In this document: positions 24,215 through 32,490 of the stretch, one piece after another | How positions within the stretch are numbered: position 1 is the stretch's first letter | Layout of the letters: each line of letters opens with the position of its first letter | Origin: an uncultured Planctomycetales bacterium | GTDB lineage: Bacteria > Planctomycetota > Planctomycetia > Isosphaerales > Isosphaeraceae | Direction of reading: 5' to 3' | Assembly: GCA_937907525.1 (NCBI GenBank) | Contig: CALCIB010000380.1 | Span: forward strand, 1-34,376 | Length of the DNA stretch: 34,376 nucleotides | Notes under the pieces: model-generated | Database searches by the model: none | Told to the model about the DNA's origin: nothing | Seen by the model: the letters and a program-made list of their open reading frames with translations, nothing else | Position numbers and translations under genes: made by a program

Positions 24215-25153
24215 GTGCGAATCTTGATCGTCGGCGCCGGCGGGATCGGCGGGTACTACGGGGGCAGGCTGCTGGAGGCGGGTCGAGACGTCACGTTCCT
24301 GGTCCGACCGGCCCGCGCCGAGAAGATGCGGACGACCGGACTGTCGATCGAAAGCGCCTCGGGCGCCGCGCGACTGTCGACGACCCCCGTCGTCACGGCG
24401 GCCGAGCTGAAGACCGCCGGGACGTTCGACCTGGTGGTCCTGACCTGCAAGTCCTACGATCTCCCGGTCGCGGTCGCGGACTGCGGCTCGGCGGTCGGGC
24501 CGGGGACGGTCGTGCTCCCGTTGCTCAACGGAATGCGGCAGTTGGACGCGCTGGACGCCCGGTTCGGCGCCGAGGCGGTCCTGGGAGGGGTCTGCATGAT
24601 CTCCACCCGGCTGGAGGACGGCGGCCGGATCGTTCATCTGAGCGACTTCCACCGCCTGACCTTCGGCGCCCGCTCGCCGGAGCAGACCGAGGCCGTCCGG
24701 GCCGTCGCCGCGGAGTTCCAGGGGGCGCGGTTCGAGACGATCGTCGCGCCCGACGTCGCGCTGGCGATGTGGGAGAAGTGGATCTTCCTCGCCACGTTGG
24801 CGGGGACCACCTGCCTGATGCGCGCGGCGATCGGCGACGTCGTCAGGGCCGGCGGGACCTCTTGCATCGCGGACATGTTCGGCGAGTGCCGCGCGATCGC
24901 CGACGCCCACGACCGCTCGCCCTCGCCGGCGTTCGCCGAGTTGGCCCTCGGCCGGCTGACCGGGCCGAATGACTCCACCCTGATCGCCTCCATGCTCTCC
25001 GACCTGGAGCGCGGCGGACCCACCGAGGCCGAGCACATCCTGGGCGACCTGCTCGCCCGCGGCGAGGCCAGGGGCCTGAAGGCCCCGACCCTCAAGGCGG
25101 CGCTGGTCGCCATCCGCGCCCAGGCCGAACGCGCGGCCCGGACGAAGCGATGA
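24215..25153 (+). CDS. 2-dehydropantoate 2-reductase (ketopantoate reductase) family
   Basis: 312 residues. Reduces ketopantoate to pantoate with NADPH in coenzyme A synthesis. N-terminal nucleotide-binding loop ILIVGAGGIGGYYGGRL (about residues 3-19), then VVLTCKSYD, PLLNGM, and in the C-terminal helical domain AMWEKWIFLATLAGTTCLMR, where the conserved lysine sits, then the proline/threonine hinge EAEHILGDLLARG. I chose the GTG at 24215 over one 13 codons upstream because GAGGAGGGG precedes it at the right distance and the nucleotide-binding strand begins at once. The gene panE is the likely name, but paralogues with other 2-oxoacid substrates are common, so I leave the symbol out. The sulfatase gene follows 31 bases later. 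Confidence 0.92.
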   Translation: MRILIVGAGGIGGYYGGRLLEAGRDVTFLVRPARAEKMRTTGLSIESASGAARLSTTPVVTAAELKTAGTFDLVVLTCKSYDLPVAVADCGSAVGPGTVVLPLLNGMRQLDALDARFGAEAVLGGVCMISTRLEDGGRIVHLSDFHRLTFGARSPEQTEAVRAVAAEFQGARFETIVAPDVALAMWEKWIFLATLAGTTCLMRAAIGDVVRAGGTSCIADMFGECRAIADAHDRSPSPAFAELALGRLTGPNDSTLIASMLSDLERGGPTEAEHILGDLLARGEARGLKAPTLKAALVAIRAQAERAARTKR

Positions 25154-25184
25154 CGCATTGACATAATCTCTAAGGAAGACATCA

Positions 25185-26531
25185 ATGTCGATCCTGGGCC
25201 TCCTGGCGGTCGCGGCGGGCTTGACCCTGGCGACGGACGACGCGCGGCCGAACGTCGTGATCGTCTACGCCGACGACATGGGATATACCGACCTGGGCTG
25301 CTTCGGCGGCGACCTGGCGCGGACTCCGAATATCGACCGCATGGCCCGCGAGGGGCTCCGCCTGACGCGGTACTACTCGGCCTCGCCGATCTGCTCGCCG
25401 TCGCGCTGCGGGCTCTTGACCGGCCAGTTCCCGGCGCGTTGGCGGATCACCAGCTACCTCCAAACCCGAGCCGGCAACCGGGCGTGCGGCCAGGACGATT
25501 TCCTGGACCCCGAGGCGCCCTCGCTGCCGAGGGCGCTTCAGGCGGCCGGCTACGCGACGGCCCACGTCGGCAAGTGGCACCTCGGCGGCGGTCGCGACGT
25601 CGTGGACCCGCCCAAGTTCGCCGCTTACGGCTACGACCTGGGCCTGGGCACCTACGAGAGCCCCGAACCCCACCCCGACCTCACCGCGACCGACTGGATC
25701 TGGTCGCCTCGCGACCCCGTGAAGCGCTGGGACCGGACTCGCTGGATGGTCGACAGGACTTTGGAATTCTTGAAGGAACATCAGGGCAAGCCTTGCTTCG
25801 TGAATCTCTGGCTCGACGACGTCCACACCCCTTGGGTGCCGACGGAGGGGGACCAGGACGCCGGCCCCGACGGCAAGGGCCGCGGCAAGGCGTCGACCCC
25901 GGAGCGGCTCCGCGGCGTGCTGGAGGAACTGGACCGCCAGATAGGCCGATTGCTCGACGCGATCCGCGAGGAAAGCTCGGGCCGGTCGACCCTGGTCCTG
26001 TTCATGTCCGACAACGGCCCGCTGCCGACCTTCGAGCGCCGTCGAACCGGCGGCCTGCGCGGTAGCAAGTTGAGCCTGTACGAAGGCGGGATTCGGATGC
26101 CGTTCATCGCCTGGGGCCCTGGGATCGTCCCCCCCGGCGCGATCAACACGGCGAGCGTCGTGGGCGCCGTCGACCTCTTCCCCACCCTCTGCGCCCTGGC
26201 CGGCGCCCCCCTGCCCGACGGCTACCGGGGCGACGGCGAGGACGTGTCGGCGTTCCTCCGCGGCGAGCGCCCCGGGCGGTCCAAACCCCTGCTCTGGGAG
26301 TACGGCCGCAACCCCGACTCGTTCGCCCACCCCCGGGGCGACGACCGCTCCCCCAACGTCGCCATCCTGGAGGGCGACTGGAAGCTCCTCATCAACGACG
26401 ACGGCCGGGGCGCCGAACTGTACGACCTCTCCACCGACCCCGAGGAGCGCTACGACCGCGCCGAGGCCCACCCCGACCTGGCCCGCCGCCTCTCCGCCGA
26501 GGCGCTCAAGTGGCGTCGGGCGATGCCGTGA
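25185..26531 (+). CDS. Exported type I sulfatase
   Basis: Hydrolyses sulfate esters, probably on sulfated polysaccharides. 448 residues with a short hydrophobic start (MSILGLLAVAAGLTLA) that may be a signal peptide. Metal-binding YADDMGY (D30, D31), the formylglycine signature CSPSRCGLLTG at 70-80 with Cys70 as the modified residue, HVGKWHLGG at about 126-134 and the C-terminal metal-binding SDNGP near 288-292. This is the cysteine-type, needing a formylglycine-generating enzyme encoded elsewhere. Planctomycetes carry many of these. The ATG follows AAGGAAGACATCA. It lies 31 bases after the reductase gene and may be cotranscribed, though no functional link is evident. Substrate specificity cannot be inferred. 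Confidence 0.96.
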   Translation: MSILGLLAVAAGLTLATDDARPNVVIVYADDMGYTDLGCFGGDLARTPNIDRMAREGLRLTRYYSASPICSPSRCGLLTGQFPARWRITSYLQTRAGNRACGQDDFLDPEAPSLPRALQAAGYATAHVGKWHLGGGRDVVDPPKFAAYGYDLGLGTYESPEPHPDLTATDWIWSPRDPVKRWDRTRWMVDRTLEFLKEHQGKPCFVNLWLDDVHTPWVPTEGDQDAGPDGKGRGKASTPERLRGVLEELDRQIGRLLDAIREESSGRSTLVLFMSDNGPLPTFERRRTGGLRGSKLSLYEGGIRMPFIAWGPGIVPPGAINTASVVGAVDLFPTLCALAGAPLPDGYRGDGEDVSAFLRGERPGRSKPLLWEYGRNPDSFAHPRGDDRSPNVAILEGDWKLLINDDGRGAELYDLSTDPEERYDRAEAHPDLARRLSAEALKWRRAMP

Positions 26532-26626
26532 GGGGCGTCCGCCCGTCTACCCCCGCGATCGCCACGGGTGTATCCTATGCGACGATGGCCTTCAATGATG
26601 CCGAGGGCGCCGGGGAGACCGATCCC

Positions 26627-27700
26627 ATGGACGACGAAGGTTGGCTGGCGACGATCCGCGAACGCCCCGACGATCAAGCCGCGCGGCGCGGCTACGCCGA
26701 CTGGTTGGTTGGGCGAGGGGACCCGCGGGCCGAATTCCTCCAAGCCGAGTCGAGGCTTCGAGATGCGTCTTTTGGCGACCGTTCCCGCCGGGCGTTGGGG
26801 CGGGCATGGCGAGAGGCCCGGATGAAACAGGATCCGGCGTGGCTCGCCCGCGTCGAGGTCGCCCCGCCGGCCCCGGGGTGGCTGCCGGTCGAGGTCCGCC
26901 GCCCCCCCGAAAACGGCCTGGACGACTGGCGCGAGTGGGCGGCCCGAAGCCACTACGAATGGGTCCTCCTCGCCGTCCTGGCGCCCATCGAGGACGTGGC
27001 CCGGACGGTGGTGGAACTCGGCATGGGAATGACGCCCGAGGGCGCCGTCGCCGCGCGCCGGTGGCTCCGCGGAGTGGCGGTCGGCTCCGATTCGACGACG
27101 GGGAGTCGTGTCGGCCGGATCATTCCGTTCTTGCAATTGACGGGGCACGCCTGGACGATCGCCATGTACTGTACGTTCAATTGCACCATTTCGGCGATGA
27201 ACGCCGCTGAGGCCCACGCCCTCGCGCTTTCGGATCGGCTGGGGACGCTGGTCGCGACTTACGCGGCCGAGGATACGTCGTCGGCCGTCGGCTACGTCCT
27301 CTTCGAGTGCGGCGAGGAGATCGAGACCTTCGACGAGGAACCGGGGGAGATCACCTTCGGGTCGAAGCGACGACCGCCTCCGGACCCGTCGGCGGCGAAG
27401 GACGTGGATGGAGACCTTTTCCGCGCCCTCGGACTCTACCTTCCCGGCTTTTACGCGGACAGCGAAGGCGGCGTTCATTTAGACGTCCCAGGGCCGTCGC
27501 GACGCGCCCGCGCCGATTTGCTCGACCTCGATTTCGGCTCCGAACCGCTCGACCACCAGGCGATCCTGGAAGCGTCGACCTACCGAACGCGCATGTCCTC
27601 TTACCCGGCGATCCACGTCATCAGCATCGACGACTTTGGGGGATACGACCCCGAAGGCTACGGCGGGGAGGACGAGGACGAAGACGAACCGAAGTTTTGA
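26627..27700 (+). CDS. TIGR02996-domain protein
   Basis: 357 residues from the ATG at 26627, preceded by GGGGAGACC. The first 45 residues carry the TIGR02996 motif found almost only in planctomycetes: DEGWLATIRERPDDQAARRG, then YADWLVGRGDPRAEFLQAE. The remainder is a long region without a recognised fold, containing short amphipathic helices and strands and ending in an acidic tail (GEDEDEDEPKF). An in-frame ATG at 26585 would add 14 residues and is less likely because TIGR02996 usually begins at the very N-terminus. No signal peptide. The function of this domain is not known; it is often attached to variable C-terminal regions. It follows the sulfatase gene by about 95 bases. Confidence 0.85.
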   Translation: MDDEGWLATIRERPDDQAARRGYADWLVGRGDPRAEFLQAESRLRDASFGDRSRRALGRAWREARMKQDPAWLARVEVAPPAPGWLPVEVRRPPENGLDDWREWAARSHYEWVLLAVLAPIEDVARTVVELGMGMTPEGAVAARRWLRGVAVGSDSTTGSRVGRIIPFLQLTGHAWTIAMYCTFNCTISAMNAAEAHALALSDRLGTLVATYAAEDTSSAVGYVLFECGEEIETFDEEPGEITFGSKRRPPPDPSAAKDVDGDLFRALGLYLPGFYADSEGGVHLDVPGPSRRARADLLDLDFGSEPLDHQAILEASTYRTRMSSYPAIHVISIDDFGGYDPEGYGGEDEDEDEPKF

Positions 27701-27879
27701 CTGGCGCCGACGCTTCCCCGGAACGAGGCGGCTGGTCCGCCCCTCCCATCTCGATAGAATGGGGATGGCGGTCAGCCGTGGGAGAGCCGCGCATCCATGG
27801 CCGGAGTTCCCACGCGAGCCTATCCCAGAAACGTCGCGAATCAAGAGACGAGGCCTCTCCGGTGGCAAGGCGGTGCGGA

Positions 27880-28173
27880 GTGGATGAATCACATCGATAC
27901 AAAAGATCCCAGGCCGGCCAGGCGACGCGCGAGTTCCAGCTCTTGTGGGAAGCCAAAAATCGGCGAAGGATCCGTTTGATCAACAAGAAATACGCCGAAG
28001 GCCTCGACGCTCGGGAAACCGACGAACTCAAGACCTTGAAGCGGGCGTTCGCCGCTTACATGGAGACCGTCGCCCCACGGGACGGCGGCGTTTTGGACGA
28101 GCAGTACGCCCGGCTTGAGAAGCTGAAGCTGAAACTCAAGAAAGCCAAAGCCGAAAGAAGCGATCACGGCTGA
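27880..28173 (+). CDS. Small basic coiled-coil protein coupled to an HNH endonuclease
   Basis: 97 residues from a GTG at 27880 preceded by AAGGCGG. The sequence is strongly helical and charged: FQLLWEAKNRRRIRLINKKY, then ETDELKTLKRAFAAYMETVA, and ends YARLEKLKLKLKKAKAER. It is basic and coiled-coil-like, with no signal peptide or membrane span. The next gene begins in the last base of its stop codon (TGATG), so the two must be translated together. I do not recognise a family beyond this pairing with HNH proteins; an antitoxin-like or DNA-binding partner is conceivable. The start is uncertain, since another in-frame GTG lies at 27862. Confidence 0.65.
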   Translation: MDESHRYKRSQAGQATREFQLLWEAKNRRRIRLINKKYAEGLDARETDELKTLKRAFAAYMETVAPRDGGVLDEQYARLEKLKLKLKKAKAERSDHG

Positions 28174-28811
28174 TGCCGCTCCCCACCCCCTATGGCTTTC
28201 CTCCCGAGCCGCATGTCCGGCGCCACGGCCCGGGCGGCTATCCGGAATACGGACGGTTCAAGGATTGGCTGCGCGACGAATTTCAATTTCGGTGCGCGTA
28301 CTGCTTGTATCGGGAAGCCTGGGAAAGACGCGGCTGGCGTCGGTTCGAGATCGACCACGTCACGCCGCAATCCATCGCTCCGCATCGCGTCCTTGAGTAC
28401 GACAACCTGGTCTACGCATGCGACGCCTGCAACAATTCCAAGGGGGACCAGATTCTCCCGAGCCCCTGCGATCTCGATTACTCGAAGCACGTTCGCTTCC
28501 TTGAGGACGGGGCGGTCGAAGCGCTGTCGCTCAAAGGGGAGTACTTGATCGAAATCCTAGGTCTGGACATCGGATATATCGAACGCGATCGGCGAAAGGT
28601 CTTCCGCAACTACGCGAAGCTCCTGGAGTTGATCGAGGAGTACGGAGAAGGGATCGATGAGGTGCGAGGCGAACTTCAGGAATTGCTCGGCTACCCCGAC
28701 GACCCGCCCAACCTGAAACGGAAGCGTCCCCCCCGAAATACCCGACCCGACGGCAAGGACGACTGCTACTTCATCAGGCTGAAGGATCCCGCGTTTCCTC
28801 GGATCTATTGA
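28173..28811 (+). CDS. HNH endonuclease
   Basis: 212 residues. The zinc finger pair is CAYC at 41-44 and CDAC at 83-86, and the HNH core is EIDHVTPQS at 59-67, N78 in EYDNLVYAC, and CDACNNSKGD at 83-92. This is the McrA/retron-type HNH arrangement, in which the H of EIDH is the general base and the last motif binds the metal. The N-terminus is short and the C-terminal region (about 110-212) is a charged helical part without known motifs. It overlaps the small coiled-coil gene by one base. Such HNH proteins often act as defence effectors or homing nucleases, but no intron, intein or ATPase partner is adjacent, so the role is open. Confidence 0.9.
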   Translation: MPLPTPYGFPPEPHVRRHGPGGYPEYGRFKDWLRDEFQFRCAYCLYREAWERRGWRRFEIDHVTPQSIAPHRVLEYDNLVYACDACNNSKGDQILPSPCDLDYSKHVRFLEDGAVEALSLKGEYLIEILGLDIGYIERDRRKVFRNYAKLLELIEEYGEGIDEVRGELQELLGYPDDPPNLKRKRPPRNTRPDGKDDCYFIRLKDPAFPRIY

Positions 28812-28857
28812 GGAGGCGCGGGGGCCGCGTCGCGAGACGCTTCCAAAAGGGGTCGTC

Positions 28858-31587
28858 ATGACTCGGGTGTTCAAGGGGCGGATCACGGGGGCGGGGGGCG
28901 GGCCGTTGGACGCGATCTTCGCGCCTCGGACGGTGGCGGTGATCGGGGCGACGGAGAAGGCCGACAGTCCGGGGCGGGCCGTCTTCCGGAACCTGGTCAG
29001 CAACCCGTTCGGCGCGACCGTCTTCCCGGTCAACCCCAACCGCCGCAACGTGCTGGGGGTCAAGGCGTACAGGGACGTGGCGTCGGTCCCGGACCCGGTC
29101 GACCTGGCGGTGGTGGCCGTGCCGGCGGCGACGGTCCCCGACGTGATCGCCGAGTGCGCCTCCGCCGGCGTGAAGGGGGCCGTGGTGATCGCCGCGGGGT
29201 TCCGCGAGACCGGCCCGGAGGGCGTCCGGTTGGAGTCCCGGATCCTGGAGCGCGCCCGCGCGGGGGGGATGCGGATCGTCGGTCCCAATTGCATGGGGGT
29301 GATGCGGCCTCCCGTCGGCATGAACGCCTCGTTCGCTCGCGTCCAGGCGCGGCCGGGGAGCGTCGGCTACATCAGCCAGAGCGGGGCGCTGGACGCCGCG
29401 GTGCTGGACTGGAGCCGCAAGGAGAACGTCGGCTTCAGCGCGTTCGTCTCGGTCGGCTCGATGCTCGACGTCGGCTGGGGCGACCTGATCGACTACCTCG
29501 GCGACGACCCGTACACCAAGAGCATCGTGCTGTACATGGAGTCGATCGGCGACGCGCGGGCGTTCCTGTCGGCGTCGCGCGAGGTGGCGTTGACCAAGCC
29601 GATCATCGTGCTGAAGGCCGGCCGTTCCGACGCCGCGGCGCGGGCGGCGGCGACCCACACCGGGGCCCTGATCGGCGGCGACGACGTCCTGGAGGCGGCC
29701 TTCCGCCGGGTGGGCGTCCTTCGGGTCGACTCGATCGCCGACGTCTTCGACATGGCCGACGTCCTCTCCAAGCAGCCCCGGCCGCGAGGGCCGAGGCTGG
29801 CCATCGTCACCAACGCGGGCGGTCCCGGCGTGCTGGCGGTCGACGCCCTGGTCGAAAACGGCGGCGCGCCGGCGGGGCTCTCGGCCGGGGCGCTCGCCGA
29901 ACTCGACGCCTTCCTCCCGGCCGGCTGGAGCCGCGGCAACCCGGTCGACGTCCTGGGCGACGCCGACCCCGAGCGCTTCGACGGGACGGTCGACGCGCTG
30001 AAGCGCGACGACGGCGTCGACGGCCTGCTGGCGATCCTGACCCCGCAGGCCGCCGCCGACCCGACGGCCGTCGCCGAGCGCCTGAGCCGGCACGCGAAGA
30101 CCCCCGGCAAGCCCGTGCTGGCCTGCTGGATGGGGGGCGAGTCCGTCGAGCGCGGGACCGCCGCCTTGACCGAGGCCGGAGTCCCCACCTACCCCCACCC
30201 CGACGCCGCGGCGCGGGTGTTCGCGCTGATGTGGCGGTCGTCGTACAACCTGCAAGGCTTATATGAGACTCCGACCATGCCTCCCGACGACGCCGCGGCC
30301 GGCTCGCCGCGGGAGCGGGTCGAGGCGCTTCTGGCCGAGGTCCGCCGCGAGGGTCGCTCGATCCTGACCGAGGCCGAGTCCAAGCGGGTCCTCTCGCTCT
30401 ACGACGTCCCCGCCACCCCGACCGTCGTCGCGGCCTCCGCCGACGAGGCGGTCGAGGCGGCGACGGGCCTCGGCTGGCCGGTCGCGGTGAAGCTGAACTC
30501 CAGGACCGTCACCCACAAAAGCGACGTCGGCGGCGTCCGGCTGAACCTCTACGACGTCGACGCCGTCCGCGCCGCGTTCCACTCGATCGAACGGGCCGTG
30601 ACCGCCGCGGCCGGGGCCGCCGCCTTCGAGGGCGTGGGCGTCCAGCCGATGATCCAGCCCGACTCCGGCGTGGAGGTGATGCTCGGCGCCAGCCTCGACC
30701 CCGACTTCGGCCCGGTCCTCCTCTTCGGCGCCGGCGGCCGTCACGTCGAGGTCCTCGGCGACCGCGCGCTGGGCCTGCCCCCCTTGAACTCCACGCTGGC
30801 GCGTCGCATGATGGAACAAACGCGCGTTTACAAGGCGCTCCAGGGAATCCGAGGCCAGGATTCGGTGGACATGGCGGCCCTGGAACGCCTCTTGGTGCGA
30901 TTCAGCGACCTGGTCGTCGAGCAGCCCTGGATCAAGGAGATCGACGTCAACCCGCTGTTCGCCTCGACGGATCGGCTGATGGTCCTGGACGCCCGCATCA
31001 TCGTCCACGGCCCGTTGATCCACGCCGACGACCTGCCGCGCGGGGCGATCCGGCCGTACCCCTCGCGGTACACGTTCTCCTGGACGTCCAGACAGGACGA
31101 GCAGGTTTTGATTCGTCCGATCCGTCCCGAGGACGAGCCGCTCCTGGTGAAGTTCCACGCCACGCTCTCGGATCGAACGGTGTCTCTGCGTTACTTCCAC
31201 GCGATGAAGTACAGCGCCCGGGTCGCGCACGAGCGGCTGACGCGGATCTGCTTCATCGACTACGATCGCGAGATGGCCCTGGTCGGCGTCGGCCGCGACC
31301 GCCAAACCGGCGAGCGCCGGATTCTGGGCGTCAGCCGCCTGAGCAAGATCAGGGGGACCGACGACGCCGAGTTCGCCCTGATCGTCAGCGACGAGTACCA
31401 GGGCCGCGGCCTGGGCTCGGAACTCCTGCGCCGGATCCTGCAAGTCGGCCGCGACGAGCGCGTCGCCCGCGTCGTCGGCGAGGTCCTCCCGGAGAACGTC
31501 GAGATGATCCGCGTCTGCAAGAAGGTCGGCTTCCAGGTCAAGCACGATCTTGAGGAGGGCGTCGTCCGGGCGACGATGGAGCTTTGA
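28858..31587 (+). CDS. ADP-forming acyl-CoA synthetase fused to a GNAT acetyltransferase (Pat-like)
   Basis: 909 residues. The CoA-binding domain starts near 20 (APRTVAVIGATEKADSPGRA), followed by the succinyl-CoA ligase-like part with GYISQSGALDAA at about 170-181 and the phosphohistidine in ATHTGALIGG (H267), an ATP-grasp domain at about 480-700 (PVAVKLNSRTVTHKSDVGGV), and a C-terminal GNAT domain from about 745, with the acetyl-CoA loop EYQGRGLGSELL near 844-855. This order is that of Salmonella Pat/YfiQ, which acetylates acetyl-CoA synthetase, and of related fused acetate-CoA ligases. In Pat the synthetase part is often inactive; here the histidine is retained, so synthesis of acyl-CoA is possible. 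The start has AAAAGGGG at the right distance. It is a single gene. Confidence 0.93.
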   Translation: MTRVFKGRITGAGGGPLDAIFAPRTVAVIGATEKADSPGRAVFRNLVSNPFGATVFPVNPNRRNVLGVKAYRDVASVPDPVDLAVVAVPAATVPDVIAECASAGVKGAVVIAAGFRETGPEGVRLESRILERARAGGMRIVGPNCMGVMRPPVGMNASFARVQARPGSVGYISQSGALDAAVLDWSRKENVGFSAFVSVGSMLDVGWGDLIDYLGDDPYTKSIVLYMESIGDARAFLSASREVALTKPIIVLKAGRSDAAARAAATHTGALIGGDDVLEAAFRRVGVLRVDSIADVFDMADVLSKQPRPRGPRLAIVTNAGGPGVLAVDALVENGGAPAGLSAGALAELDAFLPAGWSRGNPVDVLGDADPERFDGTVDALKRDDGVDGLLAILTPQAAADPTAVAERLSRHAKTPGKPVLACWMGGESVERGTAALTEAGVPTYPHPDAAARVFALMWRSSYNLQGLYETPTMPPDDAAAGSPRERVEALLAEVRREGRSILTEAESKRVLSLYDVPATPTVVAASADEAVEAATGLGWPVAVKLNSRTVTHKSDVGGVRLNLYDVDAVRAAFHSIERAVTAAAGAAAFEGVGVQPMIQPDSGVEVMLGASLDPDFGPVLLFGAGGRHVEVLGDRALGLPPLNSTLARRMMEQTRVYKALQGIRGQDSVDMAALERLLVRFSDLVVEQPWIKEIDVNPLFASTDRLMVLDARIIVHGPLIHADDLPRGAIRPYPSRYTFSWTSRQDEQVLIRPIRPEDEPLLVKFHATLSDRTVSLRYFHAMKYSARVAHERLTRICFIDYDREMALVGVGRDRQTGERRILGVSRLSKIRGTDDAEFALIVSDEYQGRGLGSELLRRILQVGRDERVARVVGEVLPENVEMIRVCKKVGFQVKHDLEEGVVRATMEL

Positions 31588-31657
31588 TCGCGGTTCGTTG
31601 CGACCGTCCGGCGCTTTTCGCTTGCGATCGCTCCCGACGGGCCGGATTCTAGCGAGG

Positions 31658-31677
31658 GGGCGCGCCGCGGCGCGCCC
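31658..31677. repeat. 20-base perfect palindrome
   Basis: GGGCGCGCCGCGGCGCGCCC is self-complementary over all 20 bases and contains GGCGCGCC in both halves. It lies between the stop of the acyl-CoA synthetase gene and the start of the membrane protein gene at 31717. It could be a terminator without a T run, or an operator. Confidence 0.65.
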
Positions 31678-31716
31678 GATCGATCGTCCCTTCCTCCTCA
31701 GCGAGAGCGAGCCGCC

Positions 31717-32490
31717 ATGACGACCGCCGACGTTTCCATCGCCCCCTTGGACGAACCGACTCGGGCCGATCGCGCGACCGCGCGGCTGATCGCGTTCGCG
31801 ACGCTCGCCGCGGCGGCGGCTGGCCTCGCGGCGTGGGCCGCGGCCGAGGCGACCTACGATCGGCTCCAGCCGCCCATGGCCATGTTCAAGGGGGGGATGC
31901 CCACCGCGCCGGAGTTGATCGCCGCGGAGGCCGTGACGAACGCGGGGCTGGCGCGGCGGGCGGCGGTCGCCTTCGGGGCGCTCGGGGGGCTGTTGGGCGT
32001 TGGGCTGGGCGCCGCCGGCGGGCTGGCCCGAAGGTCGTCGCGGTCGGCGGTCGTCGCGGCCGTCGTGGGCGGCGCGCTGGGCGCGACGGTGGCCGCCGCG
32101 TCCTCCTGGATCGTCTTTCAGAAGGCCCCCAGGCTCCTGCCGCCCACGACCGACGAACTGATCGTCGCGATGACGGCCCAGGGGATCGTCGGCGGGCTGA
32201 TCGGCGCGGCGGTCGGCTCGACGTTGGCGGCCGGCTCGGGACGTTCCGTCGCCCGCGGCGCGCTGGGGGGTCTGGTCGGCGGCGCGGCGGCGCTGGTCCT
32301 CTATCAGGTGATCGGGGCCGTGGCGCTGCCGCTGGCCGCCACGGCCGAGCCCGTCCCCAACGCGCCGGTCGCGCGGCTCTCCGCGCTGCTTTCGCTCGCC
32401 CTGTTGGCGACTCTCGGCGCGGTCGTCGTCTCGGCGCCGGACCCGCGTCGGGCGAGCCCCGAGCCGACCGTCGGCGGTCAGGGTCAGTAG
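31717..32490 (+). CDS. Multi-span membrane protein, unknown function
   Basis: 257 residues, Ala/Gly/Leu-rich. Hydrophobic segments at about 25-42, 80-101 (AVAFGALGGLLGVGLGAAGG), 108-132, 150-172, 183-205 and 224-242 suggest five or six membrane helices. The Gly-rich helices (GALGGLVGGAAALVLYQVIG) are typical of tightly packed transporters or of small uncharacterised membrane proteins. No motif I can name is present. The start ATG at 31717 has only a weak upstream purine stretch. Its end overlaps the heme-copper oxidase-like gene by 7 bases tail to tail. A shadow artefact is unlikely, because the hydrophobic pattern is regular. Confidence 0.72.
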   Translation: MTTADVSIAPLDEPTRADRATARLIAFATLAAAAAGLAAWAAAEATYDRLQPPMAMFKGGMPTAPELIAAEAVTNAGLARRAAVAFGALGGLLGVGLGAAGGLARRSSRSAVVAAVVGGALGATVAAASSWIVFQKAPRLLPPTTDELIVAMTAQGIVGGLIGAAVGSTLAAGSGRSVARGALGGLVGGAAALVLYQVIGAVALPLAATAEPVPNAPVARLSALLSLALLATLGAVVVSAPDPRRASPEPTVGGQGQ

